From Calditrichia bacterium (GTDB taxonomy: Bacteria > Calditrichota > Calditrichia > JAJRVZ01), in NCBI GenBank assembly GCA_030634505.1, contig DAOWAQ010000126.1, positions 1-6,189 of the forward strand: a stretch of DNA of 6,189 nt. Direction: 5' to 3'. Each line of letters opens with the position of its first letter. Positions within the stretch are counted from its first letter, which is position 1. The notes below the pieces were generated by a model. It was not told the origin of the DNA. It did not search any database and saw only the letters and a list, made by a program, of their open reading frames with translations. Positions 1-6,111 of the stretch are shown here, in pieces. The translations under genes and the position numbers were made by a program.

Positions 1-399
1 AAAATTGTTTATCATTTTGGAGATTCTTCTGTTCCCCCTCAATATCATAGAAGTTATATGATTACGGTGACTTTTGATCGAGCAAAAATTACCATAGATA
101 GCTATGGTGATATAAAAACAAAGAAAGAATATAAAATTAGAAAGGAACAGTTTAACAATCTAATAAAGTCGTTAGAAAAAAATGCAATTAGAGAATTAAC
201 ATTAGGAGGTATCGAAGATTGCACTGGTGGAACAACAGAAAGAATATCATATTCAGATAAAGAAAAAGAAGTATTTTCTGCATATGTATACCACAGTGCT
301 GGTGTAGATAGTGGAAATTTGGATGGTAATGTAAAAAATTTTGCAACTGATATTCAAAAATTAATACCTGATTTACACACATTATTAACTAAATATTAG
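1..399 (+). CDS. Hypothetical protein, 5'-truncated by the window edge
   Basis: The frame is open from base 1 to the TAG at 397-399. The residues before the first ATG (58-60), reading KIVYHFGDSSVPPQYHRSY, look like ordinary protein and continue smoothly into the rest, so that ATG is probably internal and the true start lies upstream of the window. The visible 132 residues mix charged and beta-prone segments. They contain a central IEDCTGGTTERISY stretch (roughly residues 71-84 of the visible part), a VYHSAGVDSGNLDG turn-rich segment, and a helical end FATDIQKLIPDLHTLLTKY. I see no signal peptide, membrane span or catalytic motif in this part. It resembles small uncharacterised Bacteroidetes-type proteins in general character, but I cannot name a family or function. 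The frame is convincing; the function is unknown. Confidence 0.75.
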   Translation, partial: KIVYHFGDSSVPPQYHRSYMITVTFDRAKITIDSYGDIKTKKEYKIRKEQFNNLIKSLEKNAIRELTLGGIEDCTGGTTERISYSDKEKEVFSAYVYHSAGVDSGNLDGNVKNFATDIQKLIPDLHTLLTKY

Positions 400-700
400 C
401 ATGATAGAAACATGTCATGACTTTGTAGATTGCCAAAAAACTTTGTCCTGGATTAGTGCTGGTGAATTTCAGCAGGTGAAGAAGATGGTGCTTTTGAAGT
501 GATTTGGCAAACACTGTCGTCAGATAGTGTGGGAAATATTGGAAAATAACAAACAAACGATGCCATTATGAAAGTGGCAATATATCGGCAATAACAGAAG
601 TAATTCTATGTAATAATAGGTAATATTAATAGATAAAAAATATTGCGATAAATATAATACAATCATTATATTATACTGTTTTTAATAAAGTTATAAAATA
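400..700. other. Gene-free interval with several short inverted repeats
   Basis: No convincing gene is visible. Four inverted repeats can be read. TTGCCAAA (430-437) pairs with TTTGGCAA (503-510) across 65 bases. TGCTG (457-461) pairs with CAGCA (470-474) inside that span. ACACTGTC (511-518) pairs with GATAGTGT (523-530) around a GTCA tetraloop, with one G-U pair. TGCCATT (561-567) pairs with AGTGGCA (573-579) around a 5-base loop, with one G-U pair. After about 600 the sequence is almost pure A+T and featureless up to the tRNA-like fragment. The hairpins could be an RNA structure, or the debris of a lost gene or mobile element; I recognise no known family. Confidence 0.4.
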
Positions 701-756
701 GCCATGATTATGATTCGTAATCAGTAGGTCAGCGGTTCGACTCCGCTCGGTGGCTC
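701..756 (+). pseudogene. Decayed tRNA, 3' half like tRNA-Thr(CGU), D-arm missing
   Basis: The 3' part is clearly tRNA. The T-arm AGCGG (731-735), loop TTCGACT (736-742) and CCGCT (743-747) is perfect, followed by the acceptor strand CGGTGGC (748-754) and T755 at the discriminator position. Upstream, TTCGTAA (714-720) has the form of an anticodon loop with anticodon CGT (716-718), which reads threonine codon ACG. Only three anticodon-stem pairs remain (TGA 711-713 with TCA 721-723). There is no room for a D-arm: only GCCA (701-704), which can pair with TGGC (751-754), stands where the 5' acceptor should be. An alternative fold, TGATTA/TAATCA around TGATTCG, places G rather than U before the anticodon, so it is unlikely to decode. 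I read this as a truncated or deleted tRNA copy, or an attachment-site remnant, not a working tRNA. Confidence 0.7.
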
Positions 757-778
757 TTTTTAATTATTTTTGTTCCTT

Positions 779-994
779 ATGCCATATATTGTATACGCAA
801 TTTATTCAAAGTCATTAGATATTATTTATGTTGGTCAAACAAATGACATAGAAAAAAGATTGAAACTCCATTTGAAAGGATATTCGAAATATACATCAAG
901 GGCAAATGATTGGAAATTATTTTATACTGAATCTAAAGAATCAAGAACAGACGTAGTAATAAGAGAAAGACAACTAAAATCTTCACGGGGATGA
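779..994 (+). CDS. Small GIY-YIG nuclease-domain protein (UPF0213-like), C-terminal tail cut by an in-frame TGA
   Basis: The 71-residue product is a single GIY-YIG domain. VYAIY (residues 5-9) and YVG (17-19) are the two signature strands. EKRLKLH (25-31) carries the conserved Arg27. RERQLKS (62-68) carries the expected catalytic Glu63. Family members usually continue a little further after a motif like QLKSxRGR. Here a TGA (992-994) sits where that Arg would be, and the same frame then continues AFLREKLKA to a TAA at 1022-1024. A single CGA-to-TGA change would explain this, and an intact protein would be 81 residues. All recognised active-site residues precede the stop, so the product may still fold. 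I chose ATG 779 over a TTG at 770 because the family starts directly before the first strand; neither has a clear ribosome binding site. Two tRNA 3'-end copies flank the gene. Function in the cell is not established for such solo proteins. Confidence 0.8.
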   Translation: MPYIVYAIYSKSLDIIYVGQTNDIEKRLKLHLKGYSKYTSRANDWKLFYTESKESRTDVVIRERQLKSSRG

Positions 995-1034
995 GCATTT
1001 TTAAGAGAAAAGTTGAAAGCATAAAAATATATTT

Positions 1035-1095
1035 GTCAGCGGTCCGTCAGTGGACGGATCAGTCTATCGACTGATTCGACTCCGCTCGGTGGCTC
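1035..1095 (+). repeat. Second tRNA 3'-end copy, interrupted in the T-loop
   Basis: GTCAGCGGT (1035-1043) matches 728-736, and 1075-1095 matches 736-756 base for base (21 bases). Together they repeat the T-arm and 3' acceptor of the tRNA-like fragment about 300 bases upstream, in the same orientation. A 32-base stretch (1044-1075) splits the T-loop. The outer T-stem, AGCGG (1038-1042) with CCGCT (1082-1086), can still pair, but the conserved TTC loop sequence is broken and no anticodon half is present, so this is not a tRNA. With the first copy it brackets the GIY-YIG gene as a direct repeat, the pattern expected of an attachment or duplication site at a tRNA 3' end. Confidence 0.75.
1044..1075 (+). 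repeat. 32-base insertion made of two tandem perfect hairpins
   Basis: The first hairpin is CCGTC (1044-1048), loop AGTG, GACGG (1053-1057); T1043 and A1058 can add a sixth pair. The second is ATCAGTC (1058-1064), loop TATC, GACTGAT (1069-1075). Both stems are perfect, both loops have four bases, and the stems abut. With the surrounding AGCGG/CCGCT stem, the transcript could fold as a three-way junction. The uninterrupted copy at 728-756 lacks the block, which defines its limits to within a base or so. The origin is unknown; it could be a small palindromic insertion or a recognition structure for a nuclease or recombinase. Confidence 0.7.
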
Positions 1096-1100
1096 ATTAG

Positions 1101-1127
1101 AAGGGTTTATGATATATATCCTTTTTT
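1101..1127 (+). terminator. Possible weak intrinsic terminator
   Basis: AAGG (1101-1104) can pair with CCTT (1120-1123) across an AT-rich loop, and the 3' arm runs into a T tract (1122-1127). The stem is short and the loop long, so the signal is weak. Its place, just after the GIY-YIG unit and before the next gene, is sensible for a terminator. Confidence 0.25.
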
Positions 1128-1224
1128 ATATAAAATTTTCACAAAAAGTAATGATTAGTATAAATTTAACGATAATAAAGATAATTCAATAAATTGATTG
1201 ATCCATAAATTAGTAGGACGCAGA

Positions 1225-1434
1225 ATGTCAACATCAAAATCATGTCCCAAATGCAAATCAAAAATGGAACGAGGACGTCTCTATACTGTCACCAGTGATC
1301 TTACATCTTTGAGTAAGTTGTTTGGATATGTCAATTGGGAAGCATCGGATGAGCACAAAAAGTATAGCAGCGTTTATGCCTATCGCTGTGAGAAATGCGG
1401 TTTTTTAGAATATTATTCAGAAAAGAGACCATGA
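1225..1434 (+). CDS. Small zinc-ribbon protein
   Basis: The product has 69 residues. Two CxxC knuckles, CPKC (residues 7-10) and CEKC (near residue 56), are separated by about 45 residues and form a typical treble-clef or zinc-ribbon metal site. The pattern, CPKCKSKMERGRL at the start and YRCEKCGFLEYY near the end, resembles the small DUF6487-type family, a match made from memory. I chose ATG 1225 over an upstream in-frame TTG (1198) because AGGA (1215-1218) lies six bases before it and the first knuckle then falls at the N-terminus as usual. There is no signal peptide or membrane span, so it is probably cytoplasmic. It is separated by 195 bases from the operon downstream and seems to be transcribed alone. 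The biological role is unknown. Confidence 0.75.
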   Translation: MSTSKSCPKCKSKMERGRLYTVTSDLTSLSKLFGYVNWEASDEHKKYSSVYAYRCEKCGFLEYYSEKRP

Positions 1435-1629
1435 TTATTTTTATCAAATAATAACTTCATCTCAATAATCTATTAGAATTTTTCTTCGATTACTCATTAA
1501 AATATATTAATACTTCTCAAATTATGATTTATTCATTATAAATATTTATATTTAGGCTTTAAATGTAACTTTTAACTGGGCGTTACGTAAAAAAAACGGT
1601 GACCAAAATTAAAAATTCGAGGTTCAAAA
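1435..1629 (+). promoter_or_regulatory. Leader region and ribosome binding site of the envelope operon
   Basis: This 195-base AT-rich interval must hold the operon promoter if the four genes downstream are co-transcribed, but I cannot pick out convincing promoter boxes. GAGG (1619-1622), seven bases before ATG 1630, is a good ribosome binding site and supports that start. The less AT-rich patch at 1576-1604 contains the 8-base palindrome TTACGTAA (1583-1590) and an A-tract, and could be an operator; this is a guess. Confidence 0.3.
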
Positions 1630-3222
1630 ATGAAGAATCAAACCAAGAAAACACTTTATATTTTTGCACTTATAACATTGTTAACGTTTTCAATTAATGC
1701 GCAATATAATGAGTATGAAGATATACCGATCACCCGTGACGAAATGGTACGGAGAGCTGAACTAAAATATATTAAAAACACAATTCTACAAACATATCGC
1801 TATTATGAAGATCATGTTGTACATAATTATGAGACCATTGATGGAAATGTTACAGTTGTTCGTGGCGATCTGACAATTCGCGGACAAGTTGAAGGTGATG
1901 TTGTTGTTATTTACGGAGATATAATCATAGAATCTGACGCCGAAATAATGGGCAATATTACCACAATTGGTGGGAATATAGAACAAATTGAATCGAGTAC
2001 AGTAAGAGGAAATCAAATAGAAACAAGCCCAAGAAATGTTTTTAGAAATATTGGATATTCTAAAAACTATAAACATGATTACGAAAATAATTATTACGAT
2101 TCCTGGCACTATTCATATCAATACCAATACAGCACTCTACCGATTTGGCCCTTGGAAGATCAATTTCTGGTGCGTTATAACCGTGTACAGGGATTATTTC
2201 TTGGATTAGAATTTCCCAAAAGTATAGCAAATAAATATAATATTATTTCGTTACATGGATTTGGAGGATATGGTTTTGAAGAAAAAGCCTGGCGATATCA
2301 ATTCGGAATCGATCGTTATTTTTTTAACCGAACATCGTACAGATTTGAAATTGGTGCAAACGTACATGATTTAACTGATACCAGGGATGATTGGTTAATA
2401 ACCCCCTTGGAAAATTCATTGGCATCGTTTTTAATTCATGAAGATTTCCAGGATTTTTATCGCAGGCAAGGGTATGAAGTGCATATCTCTCAAAACTGGT
2501 CAATCTATTTAAAAGGAACATTTGCCTATAGAAATGATCATTATAATTCTGTAAGTAAAAATGTGGATTGGGCTTTGTTTGGTGGGGATAAAAAATTTCG
2601 TATCAATCCTGTTATAGATAAAGGAAACATGCGCAGTTTATATGGCGAACTGTATTTGGATACAAGAAATAATCATGAAACACCCCGAAGAGGATGGTAT
2701 GGAAAACTTTCAATGGAGATGTCAAATTCAGATCTAAGAAGCGATTTTTATTTTAATCAATATATTTTAGAGTTACGTCACTATGTAACAATAAGCCGCA
2801 ATGAGAGATTAGATTTGAGATTGAAATTAGGATCGGCTGAAGGTGATCTACCGGTGCAAAAACTTTTTGAATTAGGAGGAATAAGCACATTAAGGGGGTT
2901 TGATTTTAAGGAATATGCAGGAGATCGACTACTACTTGCAAATATAGAATATAATTTGAGCCCTTCCATTTTTAGCCGCGACTTTTTTCTATTTGATGAC
3001 ATAAGATTAATACTTTTTAGCGATATAGGATCAGCGTGGTTTTCAAATGAAAATTCAAAATTCACAGAAGGATTTGGCATTTTAAAATTTAATTCATTAA
3101 AATCTGATATTGGAGTAGCATTTAGTAATTGGGATGGTACAGTTCGATTAAATATTGCAAAAAGGATGGATACGAACAAAGACCCAATGGTGCTGACATT
3201 TAGAATTGCAAAACCTTTTTAA
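1630..3222 (+). CDS. Outer-membrane beta-barrel (BamA/D15 type) with N-terminal bactofilin-like stack
   Basis: The protein has 530 residues. Residues 1-25 are a signal peptide (basic start, hydrophobic core, ending SINAQ). Residues 36-65 form a charged helical linker. Residues about 68-120 repeat short strands with G[DN] turns every 7-12 residues (GNVTVVRGD, GQVEGDVVVIYGD, MGNITTIGGN), like bactofilins or short beta-helices. From about 145 onward, alternating aromatic and polar strands indicate a beta-barrel. LGGISTLRGF (414-424 region) carries the RGF motif (422-424) of the Omp85 loop-6 lock, and the protein ends in Phe, as outer-membrane barrels often do. No POTRA domain is visible; the stack takes that place. 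It should lie in the outer membrane with the stack in the periplasm. By family it could insert or translocate protein or lipid, but the substrate is unknown. It is the first gene of a probable four-gene operon; the next gene starts 8 bases after its stop. Confidence 0.8.
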   Translation: MKNQTKKTLYIFALITLLTFSINAQYNEYEDIPITRDEMVRRAELKYIKNTILQTYRYYEDHVVHNYETIDGNVTVVRGDLTIRGQVEGDVVVIYGDIIIESDAEIMGNITTIGGNIEQIESSTVRGNQIETSPRNVFRNIGYSKNYKHDYENNYYDSWHYSYQYQYSTLPIWPLEDQFLVRYNRVQGLFLGLEFPKSIANKYNIISLHGFGGYGFEEKAWRYQFGIDRYFFNRTSYRFEIGANVHDLTDTRDDWLITPLENSLASFLIHEDFQDFYRRQGYEVHISQNWSIYLKGTFAYRNDHYNSVSKNVDWALFGGDKKFRINPVIDKGNMRSLYGELYLDTRNNHETPRRGWYGKLSMEMSNSDLRSDFYFNQYILELRHYVTISRNERLDLRLKLGSAEGDLPVQKLFELGGISTLRGFDFKEYAGDRLLLANIEYNLSPSIFSRDFFLFDDIRLILFSDIGSAWFSNENSKFTEGFGILKFNSLKSDIGVAFSNWDGTVRLNIAKRMDTNKDPMVLTFRIAKPF

Positions 3223-3230
3223 AGAAAAGT

Positions 3231-4982
3231 ATGATAAAAATTATATCTAAAATAAGTATCCTGATTGTTTTTTTGCAAATTGCTATTATTGCACAGGATA
3301 ATTCTGTTGTTATTGACAATATTGGTAATTACCAAATCTACTTGAGAGGCTTTACATTAAATGAAGATACCGAGATCAGTTTAAAAGCCGTTGGGTCCGG
3401 GCAGGATAAAGAATTAAAACGCATTCATAATTTTCAGGAAGACAAATATAACATGTTTGCTTATGCATGGATATTAGACGCCCGTACGCGAGAAATGGTC
3501 TGGCGAATGACAATTGGAAATACAGAAGATGACTGGTGGAATGAGAATAACAGGGTTTTTGAAAACAAAATAAATTTATCAAAAGGAGAGTATGAACTTT
3601 ATTTTTCTGCGGTTGAACCTAAATATTTTTCCTTTGGAAGTGGGTATCTGGATTTAGATAAAATTTTAGGATCAATTTTTGGTGATGATGAATGGTGGGA
3701 TGACCACAAAGATAAATGGAAAGTTGAAGTGAACGGAGTAGAAAATTCATTCGATGAAAATGCAGTAAAAAAATATCAGAATGCTGTTAAAAATTCTGCA
3801 ATTCTTGCTCTTACCGAAGTCCGGGATTCAAAATATGTTAATAAAGGATTCTCATTGTCAAAGGCTGCAAAACTTAGAATTTATGCCCTTGGTGAAGGAT
3901 TTAAAAAAGAAATGTTTGATAAAGGTTGGATAATAGATGCGGAAACCAGAGAAAAAGTTTGGGAGATGAAGGAAGATGAATCCGAATATGCCGGGGGAGC
4001 AACTAAAAATCGGGTAGTCAATGAAACAATCAGATTTGAAAAAGGTGATTATCTCGTTTATTATAAAACTGATGATAACCATTCTTGTTCCAAGTGGAAT
4101 GCGAATCCACCATATGATCCTAATTTCTGGGGAATAACCATATTCGGTGCTGACGAAAAATTTGATAAAAGTATTGTTACAGAATATGCGTCAGCAAAGG
4201 ATCAGGAAATTATTTCTTTGAACAGATTGGGTGATGATGTCGATGTTTCAGAAGGATTTACCTTGATAAAGCCAACAAAGATTCGTGTTTATGCTATCGG
4301 TGAAGGTAGTGATGGTGAAATGTTTGACTATGGTTGGATTGAAGATGCCCATACCGGAAAGCGTATCTGGAAAATGCGTTACAGGGATACAGAAGATGCA
4401 GGCGGAGCTAGTAAAAATCGCTTGTATGATGGTATAATAAAATTGGATGCCGGTTCTTATATAGTACATTTCGAAACAGACGATTCACATTCATATGAAG
4501 ATTGGAATGCTGACGAACCTTATGATCCTGAAGGTTGGGGGATACAAGTTTTTTGCACAGGTAAAGGTGATATAGCTAAAATAGTTAAAAAATATGAGCC
4601 CAAAGAAGATGAAAATATAATTGTAAAATTGATTCGTGTCGGTGATGATGAACATGTAAGAAAGCAATTTTCTTTAAAAAGGAAAAGTAAAGTAAGGATA
4701 TACGCCCTGGGTGAAGGTGACTGGGATGAAATGTATGATTACGGCTGGATTGAAGATTTTGATACTGGTGACGTCGTATGGGAAATGGATTATAGTGATA
4801 CAAGGAGAGCTGGAGGGAATTCCAAGAATAGGTTATATGACCAGGTAATTCACCTCAAAGCAGGAAATTATATTGCACATTATCAGACCGATGATAGTCA
4901 TGCATATAAAACATGGAACAAATCTCCACCGCGAGACAGAAAAAATTGGGGAATTACAATTTATTTTTATAATGACAATTAA
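3231..4982 (+). CDS. Secreted protein with four copies of an unrecognised ~115-residue domain
   Basis: The protein has 583 residues with a signal peptide at 1-22 (ending IIAQ). The mature part is four related domains at about 24-168, 190-306, 327-442 and 464-581, joined by short charged linkers with KKY or TEY motifs. Each later copy contains, in order: a GFTL/QFSL strand; [IV]R[IV]YA[LI]GEG; a core like YGWIEDxxTGxxVW; GGxxKNR; a strand ending in TDDxH (280-284, 416-420, 553-557); a WN motif; and a WGI strand at the end. Copy 1 is the most divergent: it keeps AWILDARTREMVW (79-91) but lacks TDDxH and has an acidic, Trp-rich insert near 150-165. The pattern looks like an all-beta extracellular sandwich. 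The conserved Asp, His and Trp residues could bind metal or a ligand, which is speculation. I do not recognise the family. The gene follows the barrel gene by 8 bases, so it is probably co-translated and may be its surface or periplasmic partner. Confidence 0.85.
   Translation: MIKIISKISILIVFLQIAIIAQDNSVVIDNIGNYQIYLRGFTLNEDTEISLKAVGSGQDKELKRIHNFQEDKYNMFAYAWILDARTREMVWRMTIGNTEDDWWNENNRVFENKINLSKGEYELYFSAVEPKYFSFGSGYLDLDKILGSIFGDDEWWDDHKDKWKVEVNGVENSFDENAVKKYQNAVKNSAILALTEVRDSKYVNKGFSLSKAAKLRIYALGEGFKKEMFDKGWIIDAETREKVWEMKEDESEYAGGATKNRVVNETIRFEKGDYLVYYKTDDNHSCSKWNANPPYDPNFWGITIFGADEKFDKSIVTEYASAKDQEIISLNRLGDDVDVSEGFTLIKPTKIRVYAIGEGSDGEMFDYGWIEDAHTGKRIWKMRYRDTEDAGGASKNRLYDGIIKLDAGSYIVHFETDDSHSYEDWNADEPYDPEGWGIQVFCTGKGDIAKIVKKYEPKEDENIIVKLIRVGDDEHVRKQFSLKRKSKVRIYALGEGDWDEMYDYGWIEDFDTGDVVWEMDYSDTRRAGGNSKNRLYDQVIHLKAGNYIAHYQTDDSHAYKTWNKSPPRDRKNWGITIYFYNDN
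3798..4973 (+). repeat. Three well-conserved coding repeats (domains 2-4) of the secreted protein
   Basis: The units lie at 3798-4148, 4209-4556 and 4620-4973, about 350 bases each, with a period near 410 bases. Protein similarity is strong, but the DNA has diverged at many silent sites, so the duplication is old and the domain has been kept under selection. The conserved His of TDDxH is spaced 136 and 137 residues apart. A fourth, divergent copy precedes them at about 3300-3734. Confidence 0.75.
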
Positions 4983-4998
4983 TTTATAGGATGTTTCT

Positions 4999-5814
4999 AT
5001 GTATGTAAAAATTAAAAACATTTTCTTATCAATTCTGATTATAATTATTTTTACCAATATAGGTTTTGCGACTACTCTCAAGGAAACTTTCAAAAAGCAA
5101 TTAAGTTGTGATGGAAGACCAACGGTCGAAGTAAAAAACTCAAATGGACGAATAGAAGTTTCTTCATGGGATAAAAATGAAGTAGAAATCATTGCATATA
5201 TTAGGGTTGAAGGCAGTGAATCTAAAGCAAAAAAAATGTTAGATCGAATTGAAATTGAAATCGAACAGGATGAAAACAATATCTATGTCGAAACATTAGT
5301 GCCAAAAGGACTACAGGGAGGCAATGGTTTTTTTTCATGGATATTTGGAGACAATCATTCATCTTACAGCGTAGATTATGAAATTAGTGTGCCCCTGGAA
5401 TCCGATTTAAATTTAAATACAACTAACGGAAGAGTTTCTGTCGAAAAAATTTCTGGTAAGGTAAGAATGCATTCGACAAATGGTAAAATTGAAGCCCGTG
5501 ATATTAACGGGTTGTTACGATGCGAAACAACTAATGGCAGAATTCATGCGGATTTCAGTAAAGTCACATCAGATGAAGAAATGATATTTAGAACAACAAA
5601 TGGTTCTATAAAACTATATTTACCGGAAGAATATGGTGGTTATGCAGATCTTAAAACTACCAATGGTCATATTGATAGCGATTTCAGATTATCAGATAGT
5701 TATGGAAAATCCCGAAAATCGAAAAAATCATATCGTGGTAAGTTTGGAGATGGCGATGGATCGATCACTTGTAAAACTACTAATGGTAGTATCTATATAT
5801 TGAAGAACGACTAA
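4999..5814 (+). CDS. Exported DUF4097-like beta-solenoid protein with TNG repeats
   Basis: The protein has 271 residues. Residues 1-24 are a signal peptide (ending GFA), with no lipobox cysteine. After an N-terminal beta domain (25-135, including VEVKNSNGRIEVSSWD), short strands repeat around an asparagine-glycine turn: SNG at 48-50, then TNG at 142-144, 160-162, 178-180, 200-202, 221-223 and 261-263. Most read TTNG followed by a strand such as RVSV or SIKL. This is the usual look of DUF4097 proteins, sometimes called putative adhesins, which form a right-handed beta stack; their function is not established. A basic, Ser/Lys-rich insert (236-248) precedes the last repeat. AGGA at 4988-4991, seven bases upstream, supports the ATG at 4999. 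The gap to the previous gene is 16 bases, so it probably shares its transcript. It likely acts in the periplasm or at the cell surface. Confidence 0.85.
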   Translation: MYVKIKNIFLSILIIIIFTNIGFATTLKETFKKQLSCDGRPTVEVKNSNGRIEVSSWDKNEVEIIAYIRVEGSESKAKKMLDRIEIEIEQDENNIYVETLVPKGLQGGNGFFSWIFGDNHSSYSVDYEISVPLESDLNLNTTNGRVSVEKISGKVRMHSTNGKIEARDINGLLRCETTNGRIHADFSKVTSDEEMIFRTTNGSIKLYLPEEYGGYADLKTTNGHIDSDFRLSDSYGKSRKSKKSYRGKFGDGDGSITCKTTNGSIYILKND

Positions 5815-5880
5815 TCAAATATTTGTCTATATCTTTACCTATATTACTAATTTAAATTATTAATTTGCATAAGATTGATT

Positions 5881-6111
5881 ATGGATATTCCCAAAATATT
5901 AATAACTGTTGGATTAATATTGGTGATTGCCGGGATTATTGCTTATGTAGTTCCACAAGCATACAAATGGATAGGTATGTTACCGGGAGATATTCGAATA
6001 GAGGGGAAAAATTCTAAAATTTATATTCCGATAGTTTCTATGATTATATTAAGTATAGTTTTAACTATTTTAATTAACCTTGCGGGATGGATTCTTTCAC
6101 GATTTAAATAA
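5881..6111 (+). CDS. DUF2905-like small inner-membrane protein
   Basis: The protein has 76 residues: membrane helix 1 at about 5-25, a short loop with the family signature LPGDIRIE (34-41), and membrane helix 2 at about 48-70, ending in a basic SRFK tail. This length and layout match DUF2905, a widespread family of unknown function in the inner membrane. ATG 5881 starts the usual MDIPK-type N-terminus and is preferred to an in-frame TTG at 5875; there is no strong ribosome binding site. The gap of 66 bases after the DUF4097-like gene is larger than the other operon gaps, and no terminator hairpin is visible in it, so read-through from the operon is likely but a separate promoter is possible. 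A minus-strand frame may overlap its last 15 bases. Confidence 0.85.
   Translation: MDIPKILITVGLILVIAGIIAYVVPQAYKWIGMLPGDIRIEGKNSKIYIPIVSMIILSIVLTILINLAGWILSRFK

Noticed and set aside
400..419. CATGA/TCATG inverted repeat just after the first gene as a terminator
   Set aside because: The stem has five pairs with a 10-base loop and there is no T tract downstream.
463..549. Coding-like remnant ending at a TAA (547-549), reading SAGEEDGAFEVIWQTL near its middle
   Set aside because: It has no start codon, there are stops just upstream in the same frame, and no family is recognisable. It may be a gene scrap, but the evidence is too thin to annotate.
977..1024. Recoding of TGA as an amino acid (altered genetic code or selenocysteine) in the GIY-YIG gene
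   Set aside because: The long genes contain no internal TGA and use TGG for Trp throughout, and the zinc-ribbon gene seems to stop normally at TGA. A nonsense mutation is simpler.
1583..1590. Palindrome TTACGTAA upstream of the barrel gene as a defined operator
   Set aside because: Eight bases of palindrome in AT-rich DNA are common, and no second copy or regulator gene is nearby. It is mentioned only within the leader region.
1786..2109. Minus-strand open frame of about 107 codons inside the barrel gene, with similar ones at 2781-3179 and 4833-5279
   Set aside because: They lie antisense to strongly coding genes and their translations lack coherent domains; they are shadows of the plus-strand genes.
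5848..5859. 12-base palindrome TAATTTAAATTA between the last two operon genes
   Set aside because: It is made only of A and T in an AT-rich spacer, has no loop-stem-T-tract form, and is not a credible terminator or operator.
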